Assembly: GCF_006345825.1 (NCBI RefSeq)
Contig: NZ_VCIX01000092.1
Location: forward strand, 620,001 to 684,000
Length of the DNA: 64,000 nt
Reading direction: 5' to 3'
Origin: Paenibacillus paridis
GTDB taxonomy: Bacteria > Bacillota > Bacilli > Paenibacillales > Paenibacillaceae
The notes beneath the pieces were generated by a model. It made no database searches, was not told the DNA's origin, and was given only the letters and a program-made list of their open reading frames with translations. This document shows, one piece after another, positions 16,667 to 25,230 of the stretch (positions are counted from its first letter, which is position 1; each line of letters opens with the position of its first letter). The translations under genes were made by a program, and so were the position numbers.

Positions 16667-17107
16667 ATGGCAGTCGTAAAAGCCAGGAAACAGGATATTG
16701 ATATGTTGGCAAGGTTGCTTCGAGCTGAAGCGGAGACCGAAGGCGAAATGGGCATGCTCCTTGTTGGAAATGTGGGCATTAACCGAATAAGAGGGAATTG
16801 CTCTGATTTTAAAGATATCCGGACCATTCCCCAAATGATCAACCAAGAGCATGCGTTCGAAGCGTTGCAGCATAGTTTGTACTATCAAAACGCAAGAGAG
16901 AGAGAACGCCGCCTGGCGCAACGGGCTGTGAATGGGGAGCGGAATTGGCCAGCCAAATTCTCCCTATGGTATTTCCGTCCAGGTTCGTTCGATAATCCTG
17001 GACCATGTCCGCCAACTTGGTATGATCAGCCGTTCGCGGGACGATGGAAAAAGCACTGTTTTTATGAACCGACCGGGCAAGAATGTGAAAATATCTATAA
17101 TACGTAA
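16667..17107 (+). CDS. cwlJ: Spore cortex-lytic cell wall hydrolase CwlJ
   Basis: A 146-residue SleB/CwlJ-type hydrolase (Hydrolase_2). It opens the spore cortex peptidoglycan during germination, triggered by calcium dipicolinate. Nearly the whole sequence follows B. subtilis CwlJ: LARLLRAEAETEGEMGMLLV with the conserved active-site glutamates (E21, E23), GNVGINRIR, NGERNWPAKFSLWYFRPG and the C-terminal CENIYNT. As in other CwlJ proteins there is no signal peptide; it is deposited in the spore coat. CCTACAAT at 16626-16633 matches seven of eight bases of a sigma-E -10 element, but I see no good -35. The usual partner gerQ is not next to it. Confidence 0.93.
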   Translation: MAVVKARKQDIDMLARLLRAEAETEGEMGMLLVGNVGINRIRGNCSDFKDIRTIPQMINQEHAFEALQHSLYYQNARERERRLAQRAVNGERNWPAKFSLWYFRPGSFDNPGPCPPTWYDQPFAGRWKKHCFYEPTGQECENIYNT

Positions 17108-17138
17108 CGGAGATCGCTAGTTCAATACAAACAGATTA

Positions 17139-17193
17139 AAACCTCTCATTAGAAGAAAGCCTAGATTTATTAGGTCTAATGGGTGGTTTTTTT
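17139..17193 (+). terminator. Rho-independent terminator
   Basis: An outer 14-base arm (AACCTCTCATTAGA) pairs imperfectly with TCTAATGGGTGGTT, enclosing a small CCTA/TAGG hairpin, and is followed by a run of seven T. It ends the cwlJ transcript. Confidence 0.75.
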
Positions 17194-17293
17194 GTATTTA
17201 AAAATGTTAGTTCATTTTGCAATTTTTCCAAACCTTCTCCAGTATGCTCGAAACGGAAGAACCTCTCTTGTTTAGAATTTGTACAGAATGAAA

Positions 17294-17302
17294 TGGTATA
17301 AT
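17294..17302 (+). promoter_or_regulatory. Extended -10 promoter of the surface-protein gene
   Basis: TGGTATAAT is a consensus extended -10 element, 62 bases before the start codon. No good -35 is visible at the usual distance, as is common for extended -10 promoters. Confidence 0.4.
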
Positions 17303-17364
17303 TGGAAATCTGCGAATTATTATATATTTTTACTTATTGTTGACTACAACCAGGAGGAGAAATT

Positions 17365-20300
17365 ATGCGCGTAGAACATTCACACAATGAATCATTTTTT
17401 AAAAAGTTTTTATTGGTTATTATTTCATTTATTTTAGTGCTAACAGCTGCACCGATTACGCCCGTGCTGGCGGATTCCGAGCCGGGTTCCGAGCCGGATT
17501 CGTTGCCAATCTATGTGGGCTGGCAAACATTTGCACACACCGGTCCTACTGCCGTTGTGTCTAATGATATGTCCAGAGTACTGAACTTTCCGGTTATCCC
17601 GGGCAAGAATAACGCTGCCACAACAGCGGGCGGGCGATTGCGAGTTGTGCCGGTAACGAACGGTTCGAGCGGCATCGTCGTTCGAACAAATAAGATTAAG
17701 CTTGACGGCGGATTTAGTACTTATTTTGTCATGCATTTGAATGGAAGCACCTCAATGAATGATACTGGCTTCCCTGGACCTGCTGATGGATTAACCTTTA
17801 TCATTCAGGATAACCCTACTCCTGTTTTAGGCGGGGTAGGCGAAGGAGTAGGCTATGCCGGTATTCCAAATTCCGTAGGTGTAGAGTTCGATACGTGGAC
17901 CAACGTCGGACCTCATCTAGGGATTCAGTACAACGACCCTAATCCACCTTATCGTCTCTCAAATCGCTATCATCCGGTAACTAATCCAAACGGCCCTACT
18001 GCCGATCATGTGGCTATTGTCATGAATGGCAATAATAATCACCCACAGGGCAGTGGTGACGTTATTGATAATTTGCAAGGCGCTAATTTCCGGTTATATG
18101 ATTATGCGGCACGCAATGATTACGTTCATGTTTGGGTTGATTATAACGAAAATGGAACACTTACCACAACCTATGGTCTAAGTGATAATCGAGCCAATGC
18201 GAATAACAGATCGATATCCCGTAATGTCGGCATGTCCCTTATGAACAAAGAGGTCTATGTAGGCTTTGGAGCGAGTACAGGTGGGGCCAACTCCCATCAT
18301 GATATTCTGGCATGGTATTTCAAAAACTCCTACGTTGAGGGCGGACTAAAACCCGACGGAAATTATAAACAAGGACCAAGTGCAGTCACAATCAATAAAG
18401 TATTCTCTACGGATATTCGAGATCTGACGGGGATTGATATCAAGGTCAACGGAATTAGCAAAAGTGATAACTTGCCTAATGAAAAGGTTAATCTCTATGT
18501 TAATAACCAATTAATTGATGGAGAATACAGCACAAATAGTGAAGGCGTACTTGTATATACCTTCAATGAATCAAGTCATTTGCAAGCCGGCAACAACACC
18601 ATTACGGTAGTTACCCGCAACGGAGGTACTTCCGCACAGACTACGGCGGTTAAGACCGCGACGCCTGTGGCAGGCAATATTGAATTAGCGTATACGACTA
18701 AAGGCATTGTGACGATTGATGGCGTTCCGAATGGAGTTGCCGTAACCCTATACGACGACAATCATGAAGTCATTGCAACTTCGCCAGTGGCAACGAACGG
18801 AAAGGTTCGTTTCAATTTGACAGACGCCAGTAAGGATATTCTAGCTGACGCTAGCCAAATTAATATTTCATATGTTAAGAATGGTGAAGTAGCCAGCAAC
18901 TTAACGGCAGTAACTCCAATTGTGCGGAGTAGTGCACCAGAAGAAGTGAACATTGTCACGAATGTACCCAAAAACACAGTAACCGTTAAAGACGTCCCAC
19001 CGGGCTCTACTGTAAAAGTATACGGCGACGATGACGAGCTCATCGGTACGGCAACTAACAACGGCGATGAAGAAACAGACGTTGTAGTCACTATTGAATC
19101 GCCAACCGAGCTTCAAGAAGGTGACAGCATTGAAGTGACGATTACTGAAGAAGACGGCAAGACGGAAAGCGAACGGGTAACAAGCATAGCGAAGCTGGAA
19201 AGCGACCCGCTGAATGAGGAAGATATTAAAACAAACGCAACGGACCATACAGTAACGATTAAAGACGTGCCTCCAGGGGCAACCATTAACCTGTATAACC
19301 AGAATGGCGATGTTATTGGAACGGCTACTAACACTGGATCGAATGCGGATATCGTCATTGAAATTAAAGCACCGCATACGCTTGAAACAGGCGAAATCAT
19401 TAAAGCTACCATTACCGAGACAGGGAAACTGGAAAGTACTCCAGTACCTAGTGAAGCAAAGCAAGGCAGCGTACTTGACGCAAATCACGTGAAGACAAAC
19501 GCAACAAACCAGACCGTAACCGTCAAAGATGTACCGCCAGGTGCAACCATTAACGTATATGACAAAAATGGCGATGTTATCGGTACGGCTACTAATACAG
19601 GCTCCACGAATACAGCCGTTGTAGTTACAATTGAAGCTACTCCAGCACTTGTTGAAGGCGATATTGTAGAAGTAACGGTCACAGAAAATGGTCATTTAGA
19701 AAGTAAACCGGTGGTGAGCGAAGCGAAAACAGAAAGCTCGCAGCTTGAGAACGACAATGTGAAAACAAACGCAACAAACAATACCGTAACGGTCAAGGAC
19801 GTGCCTCCAGGGGCAACCATCAACGTATATGACAAGAACGGCGAGGTTATTGGTACAGTCACAAACACAGGTCCTTCCATTACAACCGTTATAGTTAACA
19901 TTGAAGCTCCTCATATACTTAATGAGGGAGATTTGGTTAAGGTTGGAGTGACGGAAACTGGGAAGCTGGAAAGCCCTCCGATTTCAAGCCAAGCAAAATC
20001 GGAAAGCGATTCACTAGACAATTCAACAGTTAAACCTAGTGTAACAACAGGCAGTGTCAAGGTAGTAGAGGTGCCAGCAGGCGCTACGATTATCGTATAC
20101 GACGAGAATGGTACAGAGCTGAAAAGAGCAGCAAATACCGGAGCAGAGACAGGCACCGTTGTCATCGAAGGACTTGACCTTGAACCGGGAACTAAAATTC
20201 AAGTGACAATAACCGAAGAAGGCCGATATGAAAGCAAGCCTTTGCCTGTAACTGTCGAATTCACGACAGATGAAGCCATTGATGATGCGCTTCGGGCCTT

Positions 20301-22233
20301 GCAAATCGGTTACCAAGCAAACGATACATGGGAGAGCGTTACACTTCCTGTACTCATTGTAACAACAGGGGCCAATGAAACGACCGTCGAGTGGGCTTCC
20401 AGCAAGCCGAATGCGATTGAAATTTCATTGCCGGAAAATGGAACGGTTAAGACACTTGTTCATCGTCATGCAAAGGATGAAAGTGTTATACTCACCGCTT
20501 CTGTTTCTAAAAACGGCGTAACGAAAACCCGCACATTCCTGTTAATTGTCAAAGCTGAGAACATAACTAAGACTACAATCGAGAATTATCGACAAGTCCC
20601 TGTTGTTGGCGGCTCAGATGACGAGGTGAGTGAGCCGGTTGGCATTAATCGTGTTATGTTATCAAACGGAGTGAAAATTGACAAAGCCATTTTCGATCCG
20701 GCAGCAGCAGCAAGGTTTGTTAATGATTCTAGAACTAAAAACGGTGTTTCAACCGTATATGTTGATGAGGTTTCGGGAGATGAACCCGGTGAAATTGCTG
20801 TCGAGATTCCTGGACAATCGGTAAGACTATTAAACAACAACCAAAATATGCTGGATATACGCACAGAATATGCAACATTATCCATTCCAGCAGATGCGCT
20901 TAACCAGATGGCAGACCGGTATCTTGACTTGTTTTTCCGCTTAATTCCTGTCAAAGATGCTGGTCATCAAACGGAGTTAAATACCAGCATTTTGAATGAA
21001 ACAGTTGTCAGAACGGCGGCTGGAGGCCGAAATGTTGAAGTAATCGGTTCCTCGTTGGAAATTGAAACAAACTATCGCGATTACACAACCACACTGTTCT
21101 TACCTTTTGCAAAGAACGGAATTACAGTGCCTGCAAGCAACGTGGACAGCTTCCTGAATTCACTTCGGGTGTTTGTAGAGCATAGCGATGGAGAAAAGGT
21201 TGTAATGAACCCAACCGTTGTATTTAACGGTGTCACTCCAATTGGGCTAGAAATTAAAATTGATAAGTTTAGTGTTTTCTCAGTCATTCAGTTGAAAGAC
21301 TTTCCGTCTAGCGGAGTGGTGGTTACGCCAGTCAAGCCTGTGACAGAACAAGTGAAAAAGACAACGATTGATCCAAAAGCGGGAACTCTTCTCCTTGATC
21401 TAGTTGATAGCAGCAGTAAAGTGGACAAGTCAGGCTTTACAGTGAAAATTGGCGGGAAGGCAGCGGAGATACAAGAGGTTAAAATTGACGGGAATCAAGT
21501 TACAATTCAACTGAAGAATCCGATCCCAGTTGGTTATCAAGCAGCTGTATCTTATACGCCTGGCAGCGGTTGGACAGGCACACTGCAGCCATTCACCGAC
21601 CTAATCATTGCAAATCCTGGCCATCATATTGCTTATATTAAAGGATTCCCTGATGGCACATTCCGCCCGAATAATACCATTACGCGAGCAGAAATGTCGG
21701 CTATCCTAGCCCGCAACAAAAACCTATCTAATGTGTATGAATACCAGAAGCTGTACCCGGATGTTGCGAAAGGCTACTGGGCCGCAGCTAACATTGAGCA
21801 GCTGCAAGATATTGGATTAATGATCGGTGATAAGCAGGGTAACTTCCGGCCAAACGACCGCATTACGAGAGCAGAAATGGCAATGATTGCGGCCAAATGG
21901 TTAAATGCTGATCTTGACGCACCATTCACAAATACATTTGCAGACGTATCCGATCAGCATTGGGCTGCATCCGCCGTTGCGGCCGTAAATAAAGCCGGGG
22001 TTATGATCGGTTTTGAAGACGGCTCGTTCGGTCTAAAGGAATATGTAACGCGTGCTCAAGCTGTTACGATTATGAACCGTTTACTAGGAAGAGGCCCGCT
22101 TACAGGCGTGCCAACACCGACATGGCCGGATGCGACTTCTGCTCACTGGGCATTTGAGCATATTGAAGAAGCTTCGCAGGATCACTACTATACGTATCTT
22201 CCGGATGGAAAAGAGCTCTTATTCAAGCAATAG
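17365..22233 (+). CDS. Giant S-layer-anchored lectin/repeat surface protein
   Basis: A 1622-residue secreted protein. Parts in order: signal peptide (1 to about 36, ending PVLA); an L-type (legume-like bacterial) lectin domain at about 48-325 with GPADGLTFIIQD and SVGVEFDTWTN, the metal-site style of that fold; an Ig-like spacer (about 335-520); five tandem repeats of about 90 residues (about 528-965) built on TVTVKDVPPGATINVYDKNG; an atrophied bacterial Ig-like domain (about 970-1065); a middle region of unknown fold (about 1070-1320); a SwmB-like domain (about 1330-1410); and three SLH repeats (about 1412-1600) with FPDGTFRPNNTITRAEMSAI and similar. SLH repeats bind pyruvylated secondary wall polymer, so the lectin is displayed on a long stalk, presumably for attachment to glycans. 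AGGAGGAGA precedes ATG. Confidence 0.9.
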   Translation: MRVEHSHNESFFKKFLLVIISFILVLTAAPITPVLADSEPGSEPDSLPIYVGWQTFAHTGPTAVVSNDMSRVLNFPVIPGKNNAATTAGGRLRVVPVTNGSSGIVVRTNKIKLDGGFSTYFVMHLNGSTSMNDTGFPGPADGLTFIIQDNPTPVLGGVGEGVGYAGIPNSVGVEFDTWTNVGPHLGIQYNDPNPPYRLSNRYHPVTNPNGPTADHVAIVMNGNNNHPQGSGDVIDNLQGANFRLYDYAARNDYVHVWVDYNENGTLTTTYGLSDNRANANNRSISRNVGMSLMNKEVYVGFGASTGGANSHHDILAWYFKNSYVEGGLKPDGNYKQGPSAVTINKVFSTDIRDLTGIDIKVNGISKSDNLPNEKVNLYVNNQLIDGEYSTNSEGVLVYTFNESSHLQAGNNTITVVTRNGGTSAQTTAVKTATPVAGNIELAYTTKGIVTIDGVPNGVAVTLYDDNHEVIATSPVATNGKVRFNLTDASKDILADASQINISYVKNGEVASNLTAVTPIVRSSAPEEVNIVTNVPKNTVTVKDVPPGSTVKVYGDDDELIGTATNNGDEETDVVVTIESPTELQEGDSIEVTITEEDGKTESERVTSIAKLESDPLNEEDIKTNATDHTVTIKDVPPGATINLYNQNGDVIGTATNTGSNADIVIEIKAPHTLETGEIIKATITETGKLESTPVPSEAKQGSVLDANHVKTNATNQTVTVKDVPPGATINVYDKNGDVIGTATNTGSTNTAVVVTIEATPALVEGDIVEVTVTENGHLESKPVVSEAKTESSQLENDNVKTNATNNTVTVKDVPPGATINVYDKNGEVIGTVTNTGPSITTVIVNIEAPHILNEGDLVKVGVTETGKLESPPISSQAKSESDSLDNSTVKPSVTTGSVKVVEVPAGATIIVYDENGTELKRAANTGAETGTVVIEGLDLEPGTKIQVTITEEGRYESKPLPVTVEFTTDEAIDDALRALQIGYQANDTWESVTLPVLIVTTGANETTVEWASSKPNAIEISLPENGTVKTLVHRHAKDESVILTASVSKNGVTKTRTFLLIVKAENITKTTIENYRQVPVVGGSDDEVSEPVGINRVMLSNGVKIDKAIFDPAAAARFVNDSRTKNGVSTVYVDEVSGDEPGEIAVEIPGQSVRLLNNNQNMLDIRTEYATLSIPADALNQMADRYLDLFFRLIPVKDAGHQTELNTSILNETVVRTAAGGRNVEVIGSSLEIETNYRDYTTTLFLPFAKNGITVPASNVDSFLNSLRVFVEHSDGEKVVMNPTVVFNGVTPIGLEIKIDKFSVFSVIQLKDFPSSGVVVTPVKPVTEQVKKTTIDPKAGTLLLDLVDSSSKVDKSGFTVKIGGKAAEIQEVKIDGNQVTIQLKNPIPVGYQAAVSYTPGSGWTGTLQPFTDLIIANPGHHIAYIKGFPDGTFRPNNTITRAEMSAILARNKNLSNVYEYQKLYPDVAKGYWAAANIEQLQDIGLMIGDKQGNFRPNDRITRAEMAMIAAKWLNADLDAPFTNTFADVSDQHWAASAVAAVNKAGVMIGFEDGSFGLKEYVTRAQAVTIMNRLLGRGPLTGVPTPTWPDATSAHWAFEHIEEASQDHYYTYLPDGKELLFKQ
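18946..20256 (+). repeat. Five in-frame tandem repeats of about 264-279 bp
   Basis: Units begin at about 18946, 19225, 19489, 19759 and 20029. Units 2-4 are the most alike, each encoding KTNAT then TVTVKDVPPGATIN, then an IGTATNTG-type turn. Unit 5 is diverged (VKVVEVPAGATIIVYDENG). The units encode the stalk modules of the surface protein and arose by in-frame duplication. Confidence 0.9.
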
Positions 22234-22274
22234 CACCCAAGCTGGTGCAACTGAAGTAGTCACACATGATCAAA

Positions 22275-22327
22275 AGCCAAGAAAAATGCCAGGTACCTAC
22301 TGCCATTTTTCTTGGCTTCTTTTTTTA
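22275..22327 (+). terminator. Rho-independent terminator
   Basis: AGCCAAGAAAAATG (22275-22288) pairs perfectly with CATTTTTCTTGGCT (22304-22317) and is followed by TCTTTTTTTT. It ends the surface-protein transcript; on the other strand it may help end the convergent MATE gene. Confidence 0.9.
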
Positions 22328-22377
22328 CTATATATACGATATGCACCTATCCTGCCTTCTAGCGCATGATAGGTTCC

Positions 22378-23739
22378 CTAGTGCACTAAACTGTCCAAAT
22401 CCGGCTGCAATTTGTTTCGCAGAACATACAACATGGTAGATCCAACAAGAAATGCGACGGCATCAGCGATAACGAGCGACCAGACTACCCCCTGGAAGCC
22501 ATTCATTCGATTCGCGATATATAACACAGGAATCAGAGTGATTCCTTGAATAACTGACATAATAAACGCAGCGGTTCCTTGTGCGGTTGCTTGGAAAATC
22601 CCTGTAAACAACGAGGTCATTCCAGTAATGAACAAAGATAAGAACGTCACATGTAGAATATAACTGCCCATTTCAATTAATTGCGGATCATTCGTAAATA
22701 AACCGATTAAGTGGTCGGAAATCAGATAAACGATAATGCCGAACACAACGGCTAAAGCCAAAACCACTTTGATCGTGAAGGATATAGTCTGCTTCATTCG
22801 TAATTTATTTGCTGTAAAGGAGAAGGCAATCATCGGCACGACTCCCTCGCATAAGCCCATCAGAATGCACTCAGGAAATTGCAACAAACGTGACGAGATT
22901 CCGAACCCCGCTATGGCCTGCTCTCCATATTCGACAAGAAAATGGTTAAAGATAAGCGACATGGCACCCATGAAGATACTCATCACAAAGACGGGAACTC
23001 CAATTTTGAAAACATTGCTCAGAATTTCCTTGGTAGCCTTGAACCATTTGATTGAGATCGTTAATAATTGGCTCTTATATTGAATATGAAAGGCGTAGTA
23101 TATGCTAGCAACCAAATTAGAAATGACCGTAGCAGACGCAACGCCGATTACGTCCCAATGGAAAACGAAGATCACTAACGCATCTAGAATAATATTTACA
23201 GCAACACTGAGAATCATACCGATCATCGACGTGTTTGCTGCACCTTCCGAGCGCACGATATTTTCCAGTGTAAAGAATAATACGACGATTGGCGAGCCAA
23301 TAACCATAATCGTGACATAGTCCTTAGTAAATCCGAAGGAGTCCGGCGTTGCCCCCAGGCCTTGAACGATTGGGCCGATCAACGGGAGACTTACGCCCAT
23401 CACGATAAGACCGATAGCTAAACTGCTGTAAAAGGCGAATGAAGATACATGCTTTACATCATCATATTTTTTCTCACCCAGCAAGCGGGAGATGAATGCG
23501 CCGCTGCCGATGCCAATTAAATTGCCTAATGCCATAATGGCCGCGAATAACGGCAAGGTGAGTGCGAGTGCGGTTAACATGGCGGTATTGTGGAGCGTGC
23601 CAAGGAAATAAGCATTCAAGATGGAGTATATGACGCTCATTGACATGCCTAGCATCATTGGTACAGCAAAGTGAGTAACGGCTTTTGGGACCGATGCTTT
23701 TTCAAAGAAATGGAGGTTTTCTGCATCCATGCGGATCAC
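22378..23739 (-). CDS. MATE-family multidrug exporter (MepA-like)
   Basis: A 453-residue integral membrane protein with twelve predicted helices in the two pseudo-symmetric bundles of MATE exporters, which use Na+ or H+ gradients to expel cationic drugs. Typical segments are FAVPMMLGMSMSVIYSILNA in helix 1-2, IGIGSGAFISRLLGEKK, GEQAIAGFGISSRLLQFP and the QATAQG turn of the second half. Length is standard. The likely start is GTG 23739 or the ATG at 23730. The gene is divergent from a TetR regulator and three copies of one operator lie between them, so it is almost certainly repressed by that regulator. Confidence 0.92.
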   Translation of the reverse strand: MIRMDAENLHFFEKASVPKAVTHFAVPMMLGMSMSVIYSILNAYFLGTLHNTAMLTALALTLPLFAAIMALGNLIGIGSGAFISRLLGEKKYDDVKHVSSFAFYSSLAIGLIVMGVSLPLIGPIVQGLGATPDSFGFTKDYVTIMVIGSPIVVLFFTLENIVRSEGAANTSMIGMILSVAVNIILDALVIFVFHWDVIGVASATVISNLVASIYYAFHIQYKSQLLTISIKWFKATKEILSNVFKIGVPVFVMSIFMGAMSLIFNHFLVEYGEQAIAGFGISSRLLQFPECILMGLCEGVVPMIAFSFTANKLRMKQTISFTIKVVLALAVVFGIIVYLISDHLIGLFTNDPQLIEMGSYILHVTFLSLFITGMTSLFTGIFQATAQGTAAFIMSVIQGITLIPVLYIANRMNGFQGVVWSLVIADAVAFLVGSTMLYVLRNKLQPDLDSLVH

Positions 23740-23767
23740 TACTTTCTCAATTGTTTTTGAACTTCAA

Positions 23768-23851
23768 TCTAACGGTGTTAGTTTGTATCTTACAGTGTTA
23801 GATGATATCATGAACCTATAAACCTGTAAAGGATAATCTTACACTGTTAGA
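23768..23851. promoter_or_regulatory. Three TetR operators between MATE and TetR genes
   Basis: Three 15-base palindromes of consensus TCTWACASTGTTAGA: 23768-23782 (TCTAACGGTGTTAGT), 23788-23802 (TCTTACAGTGTTAGA) and 23837-23851 (TCTTACACTGTTAGA). The first two are 20 bases centre to centre (two helical turns) and cover the start region of the MATE promoter; the third covers the start region of the TetR gene. The arrangement fits mutual repression by the TetR protein. Confidence 0.85.
23802..23830 (-). promoter_or_regulatory. Promoter of the MATE gene
   Basis: On the minus strand TTTACA (23830-23825) and TATCAT (23807-23802) are separated by exactly 17 bases. The second TetR operator abuts the -10 element. 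On the plus strand GATAAT (23832-23837) is a candidate -10 for the TetR gene, with a weak -35. Confidence 0.6.
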
Positions 23852-23868
23852 TAAAAGGGCGGATACCG

Positions 23869-24549
23869 ATGAAAAAAAAGCAGCCTCAGATTTCGGAGGA
23901 TAAGATTTTGGAAACCTCGTGGGAGCTTCTAGGAGAGGAAGGCATCGAGAAATTCAGCATGAGACGATTGGCCGACCGGCTGGGAATTCAGGCTCCTTCT
24001 CTATACTGGTATTTCAAGAGCAAGCAAAATCTCTACCAGCGTCTCGCGAACCAAGTATCAAAAATTATTTTGGAAGAGTTTTACTCTGAGGGGGATTGGA
24101 AGGAGCAACTGGAGGAGTTTGCGGTAACGGTACGGAATGTGCTCAGCCGATATCCCTGCTCCACTCAACTCATGATGCTGACGCTGCCTCTCGAACCGGA
24201 CTTGATCCGGTTTACCAACCGAATGCTGCTTTGCATGGAAGCGACACCGCTTGAGCAGGAGCAGAAATTACAAGCGGTTCTTACGCTGGTGAACTATGTC
24301 TTTTACTTCGTTTTGGACAAATATCACCATCAGCGCATTTTCTCTGCTATGCTGAAGGAACAAGGAGCGCTTCGGGACGGGGACATGATCGGACTTTTGG
24401 ACTCCATGAGCGAGACGGATGCGGGACTGTTCCGAGGGATGTACAAAAACGGACTGTTTAATCTAATTGGGACCGATGGAGCGTTTGAGTTCGGCTTGAA
24501 ACTGATATTGCAGGGAATTGAGCAGGAGATAAAGAAACAAATTAAATAG
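23869..24549 (+). CDS. TetR-family repressor of the divergent MATE exporter
   Basis: A 226-residue repressor. The DNA-binding domain (about 8-55) reads KILETSWELLGEEGIEKFSM then RLADRLGIQAPSLYWYFKSK. The LYWYFKSKQNL segment and the C-terminal domain (about 80-215) resemble the true tetracycline-repressor branch (TetR_C_1) rather than the AcrR branch. ATG 23869 follows AAGGGCGGATACCG. It presumably releases DNA when it binds a drug exported by the MATE protein (inference from arrangement and family). Confidence 0.9.
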   Translation: MKKKQPQISEDKILETSWELLGEEGIEKFSMRRLADRLGIQAPSLYWYFKSKQNLYQRLANQVSKIILEEFYSEGDWKEQLEEFAVTVRNVLSRYPCSTQLMMLTLPLEPDLIRFTNRMLLCMEATPLEQEQKLQAVLTLVNYVFYFVLDKYHHQRIFSAMLKEQGALRDGDMIGLLDSMSETDAGLFRGMYKNGLFNLIGTDGAFEFGLKLILQGIEQEIKKQIK

Positions 24550-24682
24550 TAACCTCATTTTGTATATAAAATACTGCTATCAGCAGGATTTAGCAATTTG
24601 CCAAGGAATAGTTGCTTTCCTTAGACTGCGATATTTGTAAGCGTGGGGCGAAAGTGCTTTAGTCTTTTAGGGGGTGTGTTTT

Positions 24683-25054
24683 ATGAATAAAGATTTAAAA
24701 TCCGACTTCATTGCTATTATTTTAGTCGTGTTGATTATTGGCGGCATCACCTTTAAAACCTATCTGCCTGACGCATTCGCTAGGAAGCCCGCTCTAACAT
24801 TATCGCTTGAAGACGCAGGCAAGCGGTTAGAACGAATTATTACGTATAACGGATCGTACATTACTCGCTTGGACAGCCATGCTCTTGAACCAGACGTTTA
24901 TGAAGCATTAGCCCATACGGTAAATGATTATGGGGCTTCAAATGATATTTTATTTGTAGCCGAACTAGTAGAAAAATATAATGAAGGTGGGAGCGTTGAG
25001 TATTTACGTGATGCGTTAGAGATAGTAAACGATATAAGAGAGCGAAATTTATAA
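24683..25054 (+). CDS. Small single-pass membrane protein, unknown function
   Basis: A 123-residue protein with one N-terminal membrane anchor (about 9-29, FIAIILVVLIIGGITF) and an external helical domain (about 40-123: SLEDAGKRLERIITYNGSYI ... EYLRDALEIVNDIRERN). I do not recognise a family. ATG 24683 is 6 bases after GGGGGTG, so the upstream in-frame GTG is unlikely. Monocistronic, ended by the hairpin at 25144. Confidence 0.65.
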   Translation: MNKDLKSDFIAIILVVLIIGGITFKTYLPDAFARKPALTLSLEDAGKRLERIITYNGSYITRLDSHALEPDVYEALAHTVNDYGASNDILFVAELVEKYNEGGSVEYLRDALEIVNDIRERNL

Positions 25055-25143
25055 ATAAGCCGCTAAATTACGCAGTTTTGTATGATTACGATACAAAAAA
25101 TAGGTCATGAAATTTTGCTTAATCTCAAATAAAATCTTTGTAT

Positions 25144-25180
25144 GAAGCCTCTCGGCAGAATGCTGCAGGGAGGCTTCTTT
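25144..25180. terminator. Bidirectional terminator hairpin
   Basis: GAAGCCTC...GGCAG pairs with CTGC...GGAGGCTTC around an AATG loop with one internal 2x2 mismatch; short T-rich tails occur on both sides. It lies between two convergent genes. Confidence 0.75.
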
Positions 25181-25230
25181 CGTTTATACGCCTAATGATA
25201 AGGAAAAACATCTGAAAAATTATTCTGTTT

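Noticed and set aside
18946..20256. Regularly spaced repeats resembling a CRISPR-like array
   Set aside because: The period is about 270 bases, the repeats are in frame and encode protein modules; no short repeat/spacer structure.
18576..20316. Several long antisense open frames across the surface-protein repeats
   Set aside because: They mirror the repeated coding sequence of the plus strand, have no ribosome sites and no protein-like conservation.
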